DNA of 64,000 nt from Hydra vulgaris (GCF_038396675.1 NC_088934.1:33415001-33479000); one strand, 5' to 3'. Counted from the first letter of the stretch, positions 52,201 through 63,361 are shown. Notes: generated by a model not told the origin, from the sequence alone. Numbers and translations are program-made.

Positions 52201-52860
52201 CTAAGTAAATAATAAAATTACATCAAGTAGAAGGGTTTAAAAATTAGTGGCCCTAGGTACAATAAGCTTACTAGGGTCATTTTCTGAAAATTAGGTTCAA
52301 ATCCAAAATAAATTTACAGTCAATTTAATCTTAGATTGTTTTGATTAAATATTTCTAGTAATACTTAATTACAACACTTAAATATATAAGAAAATTGACT
52401 AATAGATCTGAGCAAAATTGACAAATAAGTCAATGCATAAAATGGAAGTCCCAAAACAACTGTGGGTTTTGAGATGCTGAAACATAGTACAAAATTAACT
52501 TCAGAAACATATAATAATATAAAGTATACAATAATAATAAACTCTTAATCATAAATTATATAAAAGTTTAGCTTAAATAGTGGGTTATATATACACATAT
52601 CACAAAGTTGACATTTTTTTATTATGATAATTTATTATTCCATCAGATACATATTGCTAAACATCTTTAATAGAGTAAAAATAGACTCTCATTTTAATTA
52701 CATAATTTTAAAAAATTTAAAAATATGATTATTTTTGATTTTCGAGTTAATACCTAACGGAAAGAAGGCTACTTATCTAAAGATAGATTTAACCTACCTA
52801 ACAGAAGCTTTACGCCATGTCTGCGCATGCGTGACGCTTGTGCAGAACTGACTGTCTACT

Positions 52861-52945
52861 TAACGATATTTAACGCGACATTTAACGCGACATTTAACGC
52901 GACATTTAACGATATTTAACGCGAATTTACTTATTTAACGCGACA
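52861..52945. repeat. TTTAACGCGACA tandem cluster
   Basis: Repeated TTTAACGCGACA units, with ACGATATTTAACG variants, about 7 in 85 bp. CpG-rich for this window. Confidence 0.85.
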
Positions 52946-53365
52946 GCGGCATGTTATTATACGCAAGCGCATTGAAACTTTCAAAAGGTTAGATTTTAAT
53001 GATGGCTGCAGTCTTTAGTAACGAAAATATTTTTTTAATAACAACCATATATTTATAATTTTAGGTATTAATAAATATCTAAATCTTATTCTTTAAATAA
53101 GATTTATTGTAATTAAAAAGTTTATTGATAATAAAATGAAAATAATAATAAGAAAAACGTTTCAGTATATTAAAATACGTTTTTTATGCATTATGTATTT
53201 GTCTAAAGCCTCATTTGCCTAATTTTTTAAAATTCATTAAAAAAATTTTTGAGCAATGAAACTTAATTTGTTTTTTTTAATTTTAGATTAACTTGTTCCT
53301 AATTTTTTTCTTTTTTCTGCTTGTTGGATTCATTTTTTTTTAAATGTCAAAGTATAACGTGATGT

Positions 53366-53561
53366 GCGGCCGTGGCGCAGTGGTTAGAGCGCTTGCTATC
53401 AAAGCAGGAGATCCAGGTTCGAAACGAGCTCTGGACAAATTTTCGCGTCACGGTAAGGAAGGAGGCGTGAACTTCCTGGTCAAATGCACTTCCGCGGTGC
53501 TCTGTGATAAGACCGTTAGGACTTCTTGGGGCACCTATAGAAACAACAAAAAAAAAATAAC
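53366..53561 (+). mobile_element. SINE family B copy, tRNA-derived, near full length
   Basis: The head GCGGCCGTGGCGCAGTGGTT has a canonical box A (TGGCGCAGTGG), and GGTTCGAAAC is box B. An unrelated body (CTTCCTGGTCAAATGCACTT; TAAGACCGTTAGGACTTC) and an A-rich tail follow. The acceptor stem does not pair, so it is a SINE and not a tRNA gene. Confidence 0.85.
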
Positions 53562-54132
53562 TCTACTAACACTTGTTTTTAAAAGCCTTGTTTTTAACCC
53601 ATGTTAATAATGTATATATAACTACTGTATACACATATATATTTTTGAATATATAATATAATATAGTAGAGTAAGTATTATATCATTTTATACTGAATGG
53701 TTTGTATAAATTTATGATATAAATTTATACATAAATTAATACAACAATATAAATGCAATTTCGATATTCTTCTTTGTATGTTTTATTTTATCCTTCAATT
53801 TTAATGTTTTCAAGCTTAAAAAATTGTAATCATTGTTTTTGTATTTATGTATCAGGCAAACATTTTGTATAATTAATTAGTATAAAACGTGTTTACATAT
53901 ATCATTTATGTAAGTACTTGTCATAGTGTAAACTTAATTAAACAAAATATTTACCTAATACATTCTTACGTATATGTAAGAATGTGTTATCTGGAACAAA
54001 TTATATACAGTTGAACATACTGTTTGTAGAATTGTATATACTCATTAAGGCCTATTAAATGTACATACAATACCTAAGTATATAAACAATATATATATAT
54101 ATATATATATATGTGTATGTTAATTAGTAAAA

Positions 54133-54219
54133 AATCACTTAATGTGTTTAATATTCTTAAAAAAACAGAATAATAACTTATTATTATTCTGTTTTTTTAA
54201 GAACATTAAGCACTCTATT
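54133..54219. mobile_element. Penelope-like tail remnant forming a hairpin
   Basis: TTCTGTTTTTTTAAGAACAT then TAAGCACTCTATTG matches the 3' tail of the copy at 61101-62925 (CTCTGTTCTTTTAAGAACAT, TGAGCACTCTATTG). The left half is its inverted copy around a CTTA loop. It abuts the TATG array. Confidence 0.65.
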
Positions 54220-54796
54220 GTATGTATGTATGTATGTATGTATGTATGTATGTATGTATGTATGTATGTATGTATGTATGTATGTATGTATGTATGTATG
54301 TATGCATGTATGTATGTATGTATGTATGTATGTATGTATGTATGTATGTATGTATGTATGTATGTATGTATGTATGCATGTATGTATGTATGTATGTATG
54401 TATGTATGTATGTATGTATGTATGTATGTATGTATGTATGTATGTATGTATGTATGTATGTATGTATGTATGTATGTATGTATGTATGTATGTATGTATG
54501 TATGTATGTATGTATGTATGTATGTATGTATGTATGTATGTATGTATGTATGTATGTATGTATGTATGTATGTATGTATGTATGTATGTATGTATGTATG
54601 TATGTATGTATGTATGTATGTATGTATGTATGTATGTATGTATGTATGTATGTATGTATGTATGTATGTATGTATGTATGTATGTATGTATGTATGTATG
54701 TATGTATGTATGTATGTATGTATGTATGTATGTATGTATGTATGTATGTATGTATGTATGTATGTATGTATGTATGTATGTATGTATGTATGTATG
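54219..54796. repeat. giant (TATG)n array
   Basis: About 575 bp of TATG with only two TATGCATG interruptions (54301-54308, 54373-54380). It has no stop in any frame, so long Met-Tyr-Val-Cys and Tyr-Ile-His-Thr ORFs are artefacts. Confidence 0.97.
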
Positions 54797-54909
54797 GTAT
54801 ATATAAGCGTGTGTGTATGTATGTACTTATAAATGTATGTGTGTATATATAAATGTATGCATGTATGTTATATATATATATATTCATACACATACATATG
54901 TACTCAATA

Positions 54910-54960
<51 letters not shown>

Positions 54961-54996
54961 TCGAACATCACATTAGCAATAAATTTGTAAAAATTT

Positions 54997-55847
54997 TAAT
55001 AAAAATCACAATATTTTTTATTTTTGACTTGTTTCGTAGTCTTACTACATTTTCAAAAGATTTAATTTACAATTAAAACTCTGGTGAATAAATTTAAAAA
55101 CTGAAGACAATACAGAGAAAAATTAACGGACAAATAAACTTGTTACAAACCAATTAAAAATTATATTACAAATTATGACAAAATAAACTTCCTAATATTA
55201 AAATATTAATAATAATAATATTATAGTAAGTTAGATAGATAAATTTATAATATAATGAGATGTTTGTTTATTTAAAGAAGGATTTTCCGATTTAATATGA
55301 AATGCTTCTTTTATTTTTAATTTGTTAATGGTAGAGGCAGTGTCTAAAATCTGAAAGCATTCATAATTAGTTAGTGTTTTACAATTAATGGATGAATTTA
55401 AATGTTTAAAAATATGCGATTGCTTGTCACTCGTAAGGTGCTCATTTATCCGTGTTGTCAAATGTCTAGAGGTTTCTCCAATATAACTGGCGTTACAGCC
55501 AGCACAAGAAAATTTGTAGACAACGTTAGATTTAAGCATCTTATGAAGTGGATCTTTTATGCAAAAATTGTTTTTTAATTTATCGGTCGTGAATATAAAT
55601 TTGATTATTACATTTTTACAATACTTTTTAATAATTTTATCAATTTTAGTTTTAATATTAGGAAGTTTATTTTGTCATAATTTGTAATATAATTTTTAAT
55701 TGGTTTGTAACAAGTTTATTTGTCCGTTAATTTTTCTCTGTATTGTCTTCAGTTTTTAAATTTATTTACCAGTTTTAATTGTAAATTAAATCTTTTAAAA
55801 ATGTAGTAAGACTACGAAACATGTCAAGAATAAAAAATATTGTGATT

Positions 55848-55855
<8 letters not shown>
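54997..55855 (-). mobile_element. Penelope-like element, second family, between 206-bp inverted repeats
   Basis: 54997-55203 is inverted at 55650-55855, about 206 bp each with few differences. Between them the minus strand encodes only the linker and GIY-YIG part; the RT is missing. (TA)n tracts touch both outer ends (54913-54951; 55856-55940). The inner edge of the right repeat is coding, but outside it the frame is lost, so the repeat cuts through the gene. Inverted terminal copies ('pseudo-LTRs') are a known Penelope-like arrangement. Confidence 0.8.
55231..55664 (-). pseudogene. Penelope-like GIY-YIG endonuclease, 5'-truncated
   Basis: Open from LPNIKTKIDK through FTTDKLKNNFCIKDPLHK to NVVYKFSCAGCNASYIGET, then RHLTTRINEHL, HIFKHLN and NKLKIKEAFHIKSENPSLNK. 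The paired VYKF and SYIGET strands, the conserved Arg of TTRINEH and the Glu of IKEAFHI fit a GIY-YIG fold. The CAGC cysteines before YIG are typical of this PLE group. The internal Met at 55539 is not the true start. The C-terminus is complete (TAA at 55231). Confidence 0.8.
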
Positions 55856-55935
<80 letters not shown>

Positions 55936-56159
55936 TATGTATATATGTGCGTGTGTGTATAATAGACACATGTATGTATATATACATATATAAGTATGCA
56001 TTATGTATATACAAGGTCCAAAAATTTCAACATTTTATATATATGTATATATGTATTATGTATATACAAAGTCATGTAATTCCCAACAATTTTTTTTTAG
56101 AAATTGTTTTTAGTCTTTATACAATTATATATTCAATTTTCCACAGTACAGGGAATTTT

Positions 56160-57160
56160 AATTATAATTTAATTTAAATTTTTTTGTTTATTGCTTGTAT
56201 ACTGAGGTGTTTCTACAAATAAAATGAGGGTGGGGGGTGAATCCTTAAAAAGTACTAGACTGGCTTCTAAAAAAAAAAAGAAGTCCTCAAAACTAAAATT
56301 TACCCGACTGAATTGTGTCAAATACCCGACTAACCAACTAAATTTGTATAAAAAACCGACTATAACTTTAAAATCACCTTTTTTTTGTTTTTCTTTTTTT
56401 TTTGTTTTAGTAACTTGAAGATTTATTTCCAAAATTATATAATGCAAAAATACTTTATTTAAAGCAAGTTGAAGTTATTAATATAATAAAGTTAACAAAA
56501 ACATAAAAAGTTTATCTTTGGAAAACAATAGAATTATCAGGTAGAACACCTAAGGTTAGCTCAAACAATTAGCAAGAAGAATTTCAAAACTATAAACACG
56601 TTACTCTAAATTATGTTTTATTGTGATTATATATTTTTTATATTGAGATCTTTTTTTATTTGCAACAGGCTACATAAAAATAATTTACCTTCATACAGAT
56701 TTCAGTATAAACCAACAGGGAAAGTAGACAATGTTAAAGAAAAAACAAATAAATAGTTGCTAGCGTAAACTTTATTTATTTAATTATAAATTAATTAGGT
56801 TTTATATATCTATTACAATATTAGTGTTTTTAAATCAAGTAGATATTGCAAGTTTAGCGTAAAATGTTTTATTTTTTATGAAGAATAAAAAAATTAATCC
56901 ACTTAGCTAAACCAACTACCAAAAAGATTAAAATCTTAATTAATTGAAACAAAAATTTTTTTTAATTTTATCGCTCAAATAATGAGCAAAAGTATTTTAA
57001 AAGTTGTATTGTATCACAAAAAAATCACAAAAAAAGTCACTTTTTTGTGTTTAAATTTTTTTTCATGAAACTTTTCTTATTATGTTTGAAATAATAGTTT
57101 ACGTAATTAATTTATGTATAAACTTACTTAATTCAATAAATAATTAGAAATGAATATAAT
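56160..57160. other. AT-rich DNA, no gene seen
   Basis: Lies between the Penelope-like element and the 3' edge of LINE B. Short ORFs on both strands lack any family pattern. Confidence 0.5.
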
Positions 57161-57163
57161 GAC

Positions 57164-58020
57164 CTAGAATATACAAATAAGTGTTTTTTTAATTACAATA
57201 ATAAAGGACATGTTAATTAAAGAAAATTCCTTATTTGTAAAGCTAATTAGTTTCTGAGAAAACCAAGAAGGTGCAATTAGAACCATATCATCAGCGTAGG
57301 CCAACACATTCATGAATATACCACCTATATTACATCCAATACAAAGGTTTGATATTGATGAAATCAAATCTTGTATTTAAAAGTTAAGTAGATGTGGTGA
57401 CAATATACTACCTTGACGAACCCCATTCCTAATTTCAAAACTGTTTGATTTTGTTTCCTGCCGTCGAACAGACAATTATTGATTACTATACCAAAATGCA
57501 AGCAAACAAACAAGTTTTTTGGGCAGACCAGTATCAAATAACTTTTTGAACAACAGCCAGTAATTGACACTGTCAAATGCTTTATTAAAGTCTATGAAGC
57601 AAACAAATACATGGCTTCCTCTAGATGTGTAGTACTGCACAGTCTTTTTAAAATAGTTTGAGCATGACGTTGTTGAGTGATTTTGTTTAAAGCCAAATTG
57701 GTAATCATCATTTTTATTAATGTTGTACAAATTGATTTTCTGCAATAAAAGACTCTCAAAAATTTTTGAGCAGAGGACACAGCTATGGCTCTATAGTTGT
57801 TCACATCTGTTAAATCAGCCATTTTAGATTTTATTAGTGGAATAATCGTGGCCTCACAAAACGTGGATGGTAAATAACCAAATTTAATGCATAAATTAAA
57901 AAAAATACTAATAAAAAACTGCCATCTACTTCCACCATAAACAAAAGATTCCATACAAAGGTTATCAGGTAGAGTTGCTTTTCTTAGTTTGTGAGTTTTT
58001 ACTGCAGTGGATATGTCAAT
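57164..58020 (-). pseudogene. LINE B reverse transcriptase
   Basis: HKLRKATLPDNLCMESFVYG, ADLTDVNNYRAIAVSSA, DYQFGFKQNHSTTSCSNYF, VCFIDFNKAFDSVNYWLLF and VLAYADDMVLIAPSW cover RT blocks 0-5 with the YADD active site intact. Several frame changes fall between them. Ends soon after the YADD block. Confidence 0.8.
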
Positions 58021-58030
58021 GCAACTCTGC

Positions 58031-58282
58031 AATGCGGTAGTGGTGTAGTGGTAAGAACGCTCGCTTTGTAAGCAAGAAGTTCGGAGTTCGACTACCACCA
58101 CGTCCCTGGAAGTGAGCGGCCTTGCTCGGCAAAGTTCGTGTTTCAGAGTTAAAGAGTTGAGAGAGGGTTGCACCACGAATATCAACTAAAAAATAAAAAA
58201 CACAAAAAAATGAGTAGCCTCCTTGACTGTTGTGGCCCCCCTCGGGCATTGAGGAGGTGAATAATCTAAAAAATAAAAAACT
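58031..58282 (+). mobile_element. SINE family A copy 3, inserted in LINE B
   Basis: Full tRNA-like head with box A (TAGTGGTGTAGTGGTAAG) and box B (AGTTCGACTAC), the body GGCCTTGCTCGGCAAAGTTC then TTGAGAGAGGGTTG, the GAGGAGGTGAAT end and an A-rich tail. It is opposite to LINE B and splits its coding region. Confidence 0.85.
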
Positions 58283-58559
58283 CACAATAATATCAGAGTT
58301 TTCTGTGGAAAATTCCATTTCCTTTATGAAACTGAGGTAATATTTTTCATTGTTAGTTGAATTATACAAATTTTGAAAGTGCTCTTTCCACATATTAGCA
58401 ATATGACTATCACCTGTGGCACCTCCAACACTAGCAACAAAGTTCGCTGCATTACTGTTACTGATCTTTTGTATATATTCCATTATTCCAGAACTTACTC
58501 GAGTCTGTGTTGTTCTTATCGTTTGCACATAAATCGCTTGAATTTGTTCATTGTGATGT

Positions 58560-59764
58560 CTTCAATATCTAAGAGCTAATTTAAAAGTAGCACGAGAGCG
58601 CTTCATGTTTTCAAAAATGTCACCCTGTTTCTTCTTTCCTTGAAAAATCAATTGCTTGACGGCATCTCTTGCAATGTCGTGTTTATCTTTAACATAACCA
58701 TTCCAACCTGGAGTAATATATTCATGGTTTTTATGTTTAAAATTACAATGAGGTATGGTATCAGATACAGAAGATTGCATAGTATTTATGATGTTGTTAT
58801 AGAATAAATCAATATCGTGAGTTGTGTTGTAGCTATTTGGAATATTTTCAGTAAGTAGATAGAGGGGTACATGTACGGATTTTAATAAAGAATCTACTTT
58901 TTTTGCATAACGTGTTAAGGTAGCTTTGTCACAAATTTGCCAGTTAGGAGATCTAGTTGTCATATTAAAATAAGGTTTGTTATTATATATTTTGGATGAG
59001 TTTGCTAGTGTGCAAGAGAACAAAAACGCTAATGGTTTATGGTCTGATGCAATAACATTGTTTAAAACCGAAATAGATATAGTTAGATTATCAATAATTG
59101 GACTGCATAGAATGTGGTCCGACCACAAAGAAATATCACCATTGTCACTGACAAATGTACAGATATTGTCAAGGCGATTTATATCAGATTTAATCAGTTT
59201 ATTTTCTAAAGCAAGATTAGAAAATTCTTCATAGAATCTTGACCCATTATAACAATTAAAATCGCCAGCAATAACTATGTTCATAGCATCAGTTTCCAGT
59301 ATAAGTGATTTAATTTTGAGCATATATCCATATAATTATGAAGACTATGTTCGTCATTATAATTGGTTGGCATGTACACACTTACTAGCAAAATTGGCCC
59401 TATATTTACAGATACTTTGAACAAGTGATTCTGGATTCTAAAGATTTAATGATTGTAATATTATTTGCCAAATTTTTTTGATAAAGGATAGCAGTCCCTC
59501 CAAAGGGTCTACTAATTAATATATATCAGATGATATGTTTACTGCTGATATACCAGTACCATAAAAGTCAAGATGTACACTGTTTAATAATTCAAGCTCA
59601 TTAGTTAATAAGCAATGCTCTTGTAATAAAACTAAATCGTATGTAAGACACAATTCTTGAATTGCAAAAATACTGTTTTTAAAAGAACGACAGTTGAATG
59701 TACAAAAAGATATACTGTTGCTATTCGCCATTTTTGGATTTAAAATATCTTCATACCAGTACAC
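58560..59764 (-). pseudogene. LINE B APE-type endonuclease
   Basis: SFCTFNCRSFKNSIFAIQEL, then LVLLQEHCL (catalytic Glu) starts the domain. After a frameshift near 59520-59320, a 253-codon open stretch gives NIVIAGDFNCYNGSRFYEEF (Asp/Asn), LWSDHILCS and VIASDHKPL (Asp-His pair), followed by a basic connector. All key endonuclease residues are visible, but in two frames. Confidence 0.75.
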
Positions 59765-59890
59765 CCTTAGGCATTAAACATTCAGTAGACATTAAACAAA
59801 CAACTTTAACTTTTAACTGGGAGGAATCTACAGACACAGGTATATAATATAAGGAATAACCACTAAATTTGGATTTTAATTTTTCACACT

Positions 59891-60628
59891 TTACAGGGTC
59901 ATCATTATCATCATTATCATATATATATTACGCTTGGGCAGTTTATCTAAAGAGATTGGTTTAAGTCTATTGTTGGAGTCTGATGTACCTAAAATGTGTT
60001 TTTTTGAATGGACAACTTTTTTGGTTACAGGTAGATTATGTACGCACTTCTTAACAATATCTGACATCAGTGGTCGCCCTGTAAATTTAATAGGTTTATC
60101 ACTAGCAGAAGAAGAGCTTTCAGTATTATCAATGACATCAAGGCTAATAGAACTGCTAGGGTTATTTTGGAATTTAATACTAGAAGGATCTTTATTGCTC
60201 ATTGCACTCATTAAATGTCTCATTTCATTCTGGAGTATTGTAAATTGTTTTACTTCGGATCGGAGATAGGTAACCTCCTGAAGCAGAGCACTGATATCAA
60301 TGTGCTCCGTACCAAAAGGAGGAAGACGAGATAAATTGATAGCATAAAAATTTGGTAATTTGTTTATTGTGTCTAGAAGCAACTTTAGCATATCCTCAAC
60401 AGTTTTTTTGCATTTATCATTCCCACTTCTTTTTACGAGGCGCTTATCTGGAAGTAGTTTAATAATTATGGCTTAAGCATCAAATATTTCCTCTTCCTTG
60501 TAAAAGTCACATGTAATTTGAACATTGTCGTCAAAACTTAAGACATCTGATTTATTCTTCAAGAAACATAGTAACTCATTTTGCACAGCAATCATTGCAT
60601 TGGTGCCAGTATCATCTGCATTTGCCAT
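59891..60628 (-). pseudogene. LINE B ORF1 protein, one stop
   Basis: Starts [18 protein letters not shown] and continues through DNVQITCDFYKEEEIFDA to a TAA (about 60475), then IIIKLLPDKRLVKRS and a region with LLQEVTYLRSEVKQFTILQN, a short coiled coil. The Ser-rich and basic tail ends near 59891. ORF1 proteins of such LINEs bind RNA; no esterase or zinc-knuckle motif was seen. Confidence 0.65.
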
Positions 60629-60776
60629 AGTTGTACAAATTTTGGTGGGAGGGTTACCACGCTAAATAACAGTGGATTACCTCCTTTCACTTCTGATGAT
60701 TTTGTATATGTATATATCTTATTACACAGGAACTTGTATACACAGTGTTGCACTAAAAGATTATGTGTTTTTTTCC

Positions 60777-60850
<74 letters not shown>
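60777..60850. repeat. (TA)n tract
   Basis: About 37 TA units next to the 5' side of LINE B. Confidence 0.95.
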
Positions 60851-60854
<4 letters not shown>

Positions 60855-60965
60855 ACATATTTGATATATATACATTTATATATATCAAATATATATTTTT
60901 ATTATATTTGTATACATTTGTATCATATATACAAATGTATATAAGTATAATAAATAAATAAATAA

Positions 60966-60966
<1 letters not shown>

Positions 60967-61034
<68 letters not shown>
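60967..61034. repeat. (TA)n tract beside Penelope-like copy 2
   Basis: TA units with TTTATA and TGTG breaks, continuing as TA/CA-rich sequence to the inverted repeat at 61101. Confidence 0.9.
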
Positions 61035-61045
<11 letters not shown>

Positions 61046-61279
61046 ATATATATATGATATATATAAATGTACATATATCAAATATATATACATATATATA
61101 TTAGTAGTAGAAAATCACTTAACAAAAGTTTTTTCCATTTAACACTGTGTTTCATCAACAAAGATTCATCAGAAATGGATGATCAATGGGCTTTCCAACG
61201 AATTCTTTTAATAAAATGCTCAACTTTTTCAATCAAAGAAATAGTATAACTTTCAATCAAAGAAATAGTATAACACACA

Positions 61280-61936
61280 GCTATTCCTGATGACACAATC
61301 CGTATAATAAAACATTGTAGAAAAACCTTACTTTATTTTAATAAGGAAACTTGGAAAAAGAAAAACATACATGACTGCTTTGATGTAACAATGGGCAGTT
61401 ATGACGGAGCAGAAATTTGTGAATTTGTTGGACTATATATTTTAGATTTGTTAAGTAAAATAATCAATATAAAAGATTTAGGCCTTTATCGCGACGATGG
61501 TTTAATAGTAATGCGTAGAAAATCTGGTCCAGAGCTCGACAAAATTAGAAAAGATATTATAAAAATTTTTAAAACTATTGGCTTTCAAATCGAAATAAAC
61601 ATAAATTTAAAAGTTGTGAATTTTCTTGATGTCACATTTAACCTCTCTGAAAATTCATATAAGCCTTTCAAAAAACCAAACGATGAACTATTATATATTA
61701 ACATTAACTCTAACCATCCACCCCAAGTTCTAAAACAAATCCCGATTTCAATTAATAACAGACTAAACCAAAACTCCTCAAATGAAAATGTATTCAATTC
61801 CTCTAAACGAATATTTGAAGATGCCCTAAAAAAAAGTGGTTTTGAAAATTTTGAACTAAAATTTGACCCTGAAAAAAAGAATACAAAAAAACGAAATAGA
61901 ACTAGAAATGTAATTTGGTTCAACCCCCCCATATAA
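61280..61936 (+). pseudogene. Penelope-like reverse transcriptase, C-terminal part
   Basis: Open from AIPDDTIRIIKHCRKTLL through CFDVTMGSYDGAEICEFVGL (block B) to LGLYRDDGLIVM (YxDD, block C) and VVNFLDVTFNLSENSYKPF (thumb side). It ends FNPPI at 61936 because a C-run has 7 C where the frame needs 6. The next frame continues directly as YNKNVSTNIG. The fingers and N-terminal half are missing. Confidence 0.8.
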
Positions 61937-62582
61937 CAAAAATGTTTCTACTAACATAGGAAAAGTGTTTTTAAAATTGGTCGATAAGCATTTCCCGCGA
62001 TCTAATAAATTACATAAAATTTTTAATCGAAATACAATTAAAGTTAGCTACAGTTGCACAAAAAATATGGAAAGAATTATAAAAGGTCACAATAAGTCTT
62101 TGTTAAACAAAAAAGAAATCCTAAATGAAAAAACTACAGGAAATTGTAATTGTAAACAAAAAATCAATTGTCCAATGAATGGAAGTTGTTTATCAAAAAA
62201 TGTGGTATATAAATGTGTTGTTTCCTCTAAGAATGTACCTGATAAACAATATATTGGCATAACAGAGGGTGAATGGAAAAAACGTTTTGCCAATCATAAG
62301 CAATCTTTCAAGAATAAAAAGTGTTCAAAAGACACCATGCTGTCAAAATATATATGGGAATTAAAAGAAAAAAATATTGATGATTTTATACTGAATTGGT
62401 CTATCCTTAAAACAGCGCCTGCATATAACAATATTTCCAAAAAATGCATACTATGCCTACAAGAAAAATTTGAAATAATTACACATGCAAATCAAGAATG
62501 CTTATTAAACAAAAGATCGGAATTAATTTTTAAATGTAGGCACGAAAATAAGTTTCTCCTAAAAAACTATAAAAATAAATGA
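61930..62582 (+). CDS. Penelope-like GIY-YIG endonuclease, intact domain
   Basis: After the C-run shift: KVFLKLVDKHFPRSNKLHKI, then YSCTKNMERII, the Cys cluster CNCKQKINCPMNGSC, VVYKCVV, QYIGITEGEWKKRFANHKQS, SKYIWELKEKN, and KCILCLQEKFEII with the catalytic-type Glu, to TGA. Conserved GIY-YIG residues are present: Tyr of VVYKC, Tyr/Gly of QYIGI, Arg of KKRF, Glu of QEKFEI. It is expected to be translated as the tail of the RT protein, so the start is not a real initiation site. Confidence 0.75.
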
Positions 62583-62932
62583 GTTCAAATAATATTTACA
62601 TTAACTACCCTTTTTAAAAAAATACCATAAGTAATCATTTCTAAAGAATTCTTTTTATAATAGTGTCAGCAAATTCCACAAATGTGTGAAAATTTACAGT
62701 AGTTAAGACATGCAACTTCCTGTAATTTAATTTTTGGTATAAATTGAAGTTTTATTAATTTGATCATCCATTTCTGATGAATCTTTGTTGATGAAACACA
62801 GTGTTAAATGGAAAAAAACTTTTGTTAAGTGATTTTCTACTACTAATATAATTGCTCTGTTCTTTTAAGAACATTGAGCACTCTATTGTGTAGAATACTT
62901 TTTGAAGTTATTTAAATATATATATATATCCC

Positions 62933-63060
62933 AGTAGGCACGCAACGTTTTATTCACGTTTCAATCACGTGTATTTTAGGTGACTTCGTCCAGGTTACTA
63001 TTTTACGTGAAAGTTACGTGAAAGTTACGTGCCAAAATATCGCGTCTAACGGAACTTTTT
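62933..63060. repeat. end of a CCCAGTAGGCACGCAACGTT-type DNA element
   Basis: Begins CCCAGTAGGCACGCAACGTT right after TATATATAT and repeats GTGAAAGTTACGTGAAAGTT. Such ends are frequent in invertebrate non-autonomous elements (from memory). Right end not found. Confidence 0.4.
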
Positions 63061-63361
63061 TGATTCTTAATAAAAACCTGTGATAAGAAATATAAAATTA
63101 TTTTTTTATAGTATAGTTTTTGTATTTATTATATTAATTATAATTATTTGACTTTTATGATGATATAATTAATTTTGATTGCAGTTTAATCATAATTAAA
63201 AAAAAAAAATTGGTCTATATAATATCTTATAACGCAATGCATTTAAAACAAAACTAAATAGTCCATTATATTTTAAGTTGTAATATCTAATATCCAAATT
63301 ACATCAAATTAAGTTAAATAAAATTTTTTTCTACTTTATGATATAATATTTTAGACTGGCG

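Larger units (their letters stand above)
57164..60628 (-). mobile_element. LINE B: CR1-like non-LTR retrotransposon with ORF1, decayed
   Basis: The minus strand carries ORF1 (60628-59891), an APE endonuclease (59764-58560) and RT (58200-57164) in the usual order. Frameshifts and stops are moderate, so this copy is younger than LINE A. A SINE A (58031-58282) is inserted antisense just before the RT. The 5' end lies near 60680 next to a (TA)n tract at 60777-60850. Confidence 0.85.
61101..62925 (+). mobile_element. Penelope-like element copy 2 between 85-bp inverted repeats
   Basis: 61101-61185 is inverted at 62761-62846 with only one base of length difference. Inside, the plus strand encodes the C-terminal RT palm and a complete GIY-YIG domain. 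A tail (about 62850-62900, TTGCTCTGTTCTTTTAAGAA) follows the right repeat and ends at a short (TA)n. A 22-bp direct duplication (ATCAAAGAAATAGTATAAC) lies at 61230-61272. The RT is truncated at its 5' side. Confidence 0.85.

Noticed and set aside
53366..53440. tRNA gene
   Set aside because: Boxes A and B are good but the acceptor stem does not pair and a SINE body with an A-rich tail follows.
54135..54971. ORFs of 194-278 codons made of Met-Tyr-Val-Cys or Tyr-Ile-His-Thr repeats
   Set aside because: Pure translation of the TATG microsatellite; open in every frame, no complexity.
56169..56447. 92-codon minus-strand ORF
   Set aside because: Lys/Phe low complexity caused by A/T runs.
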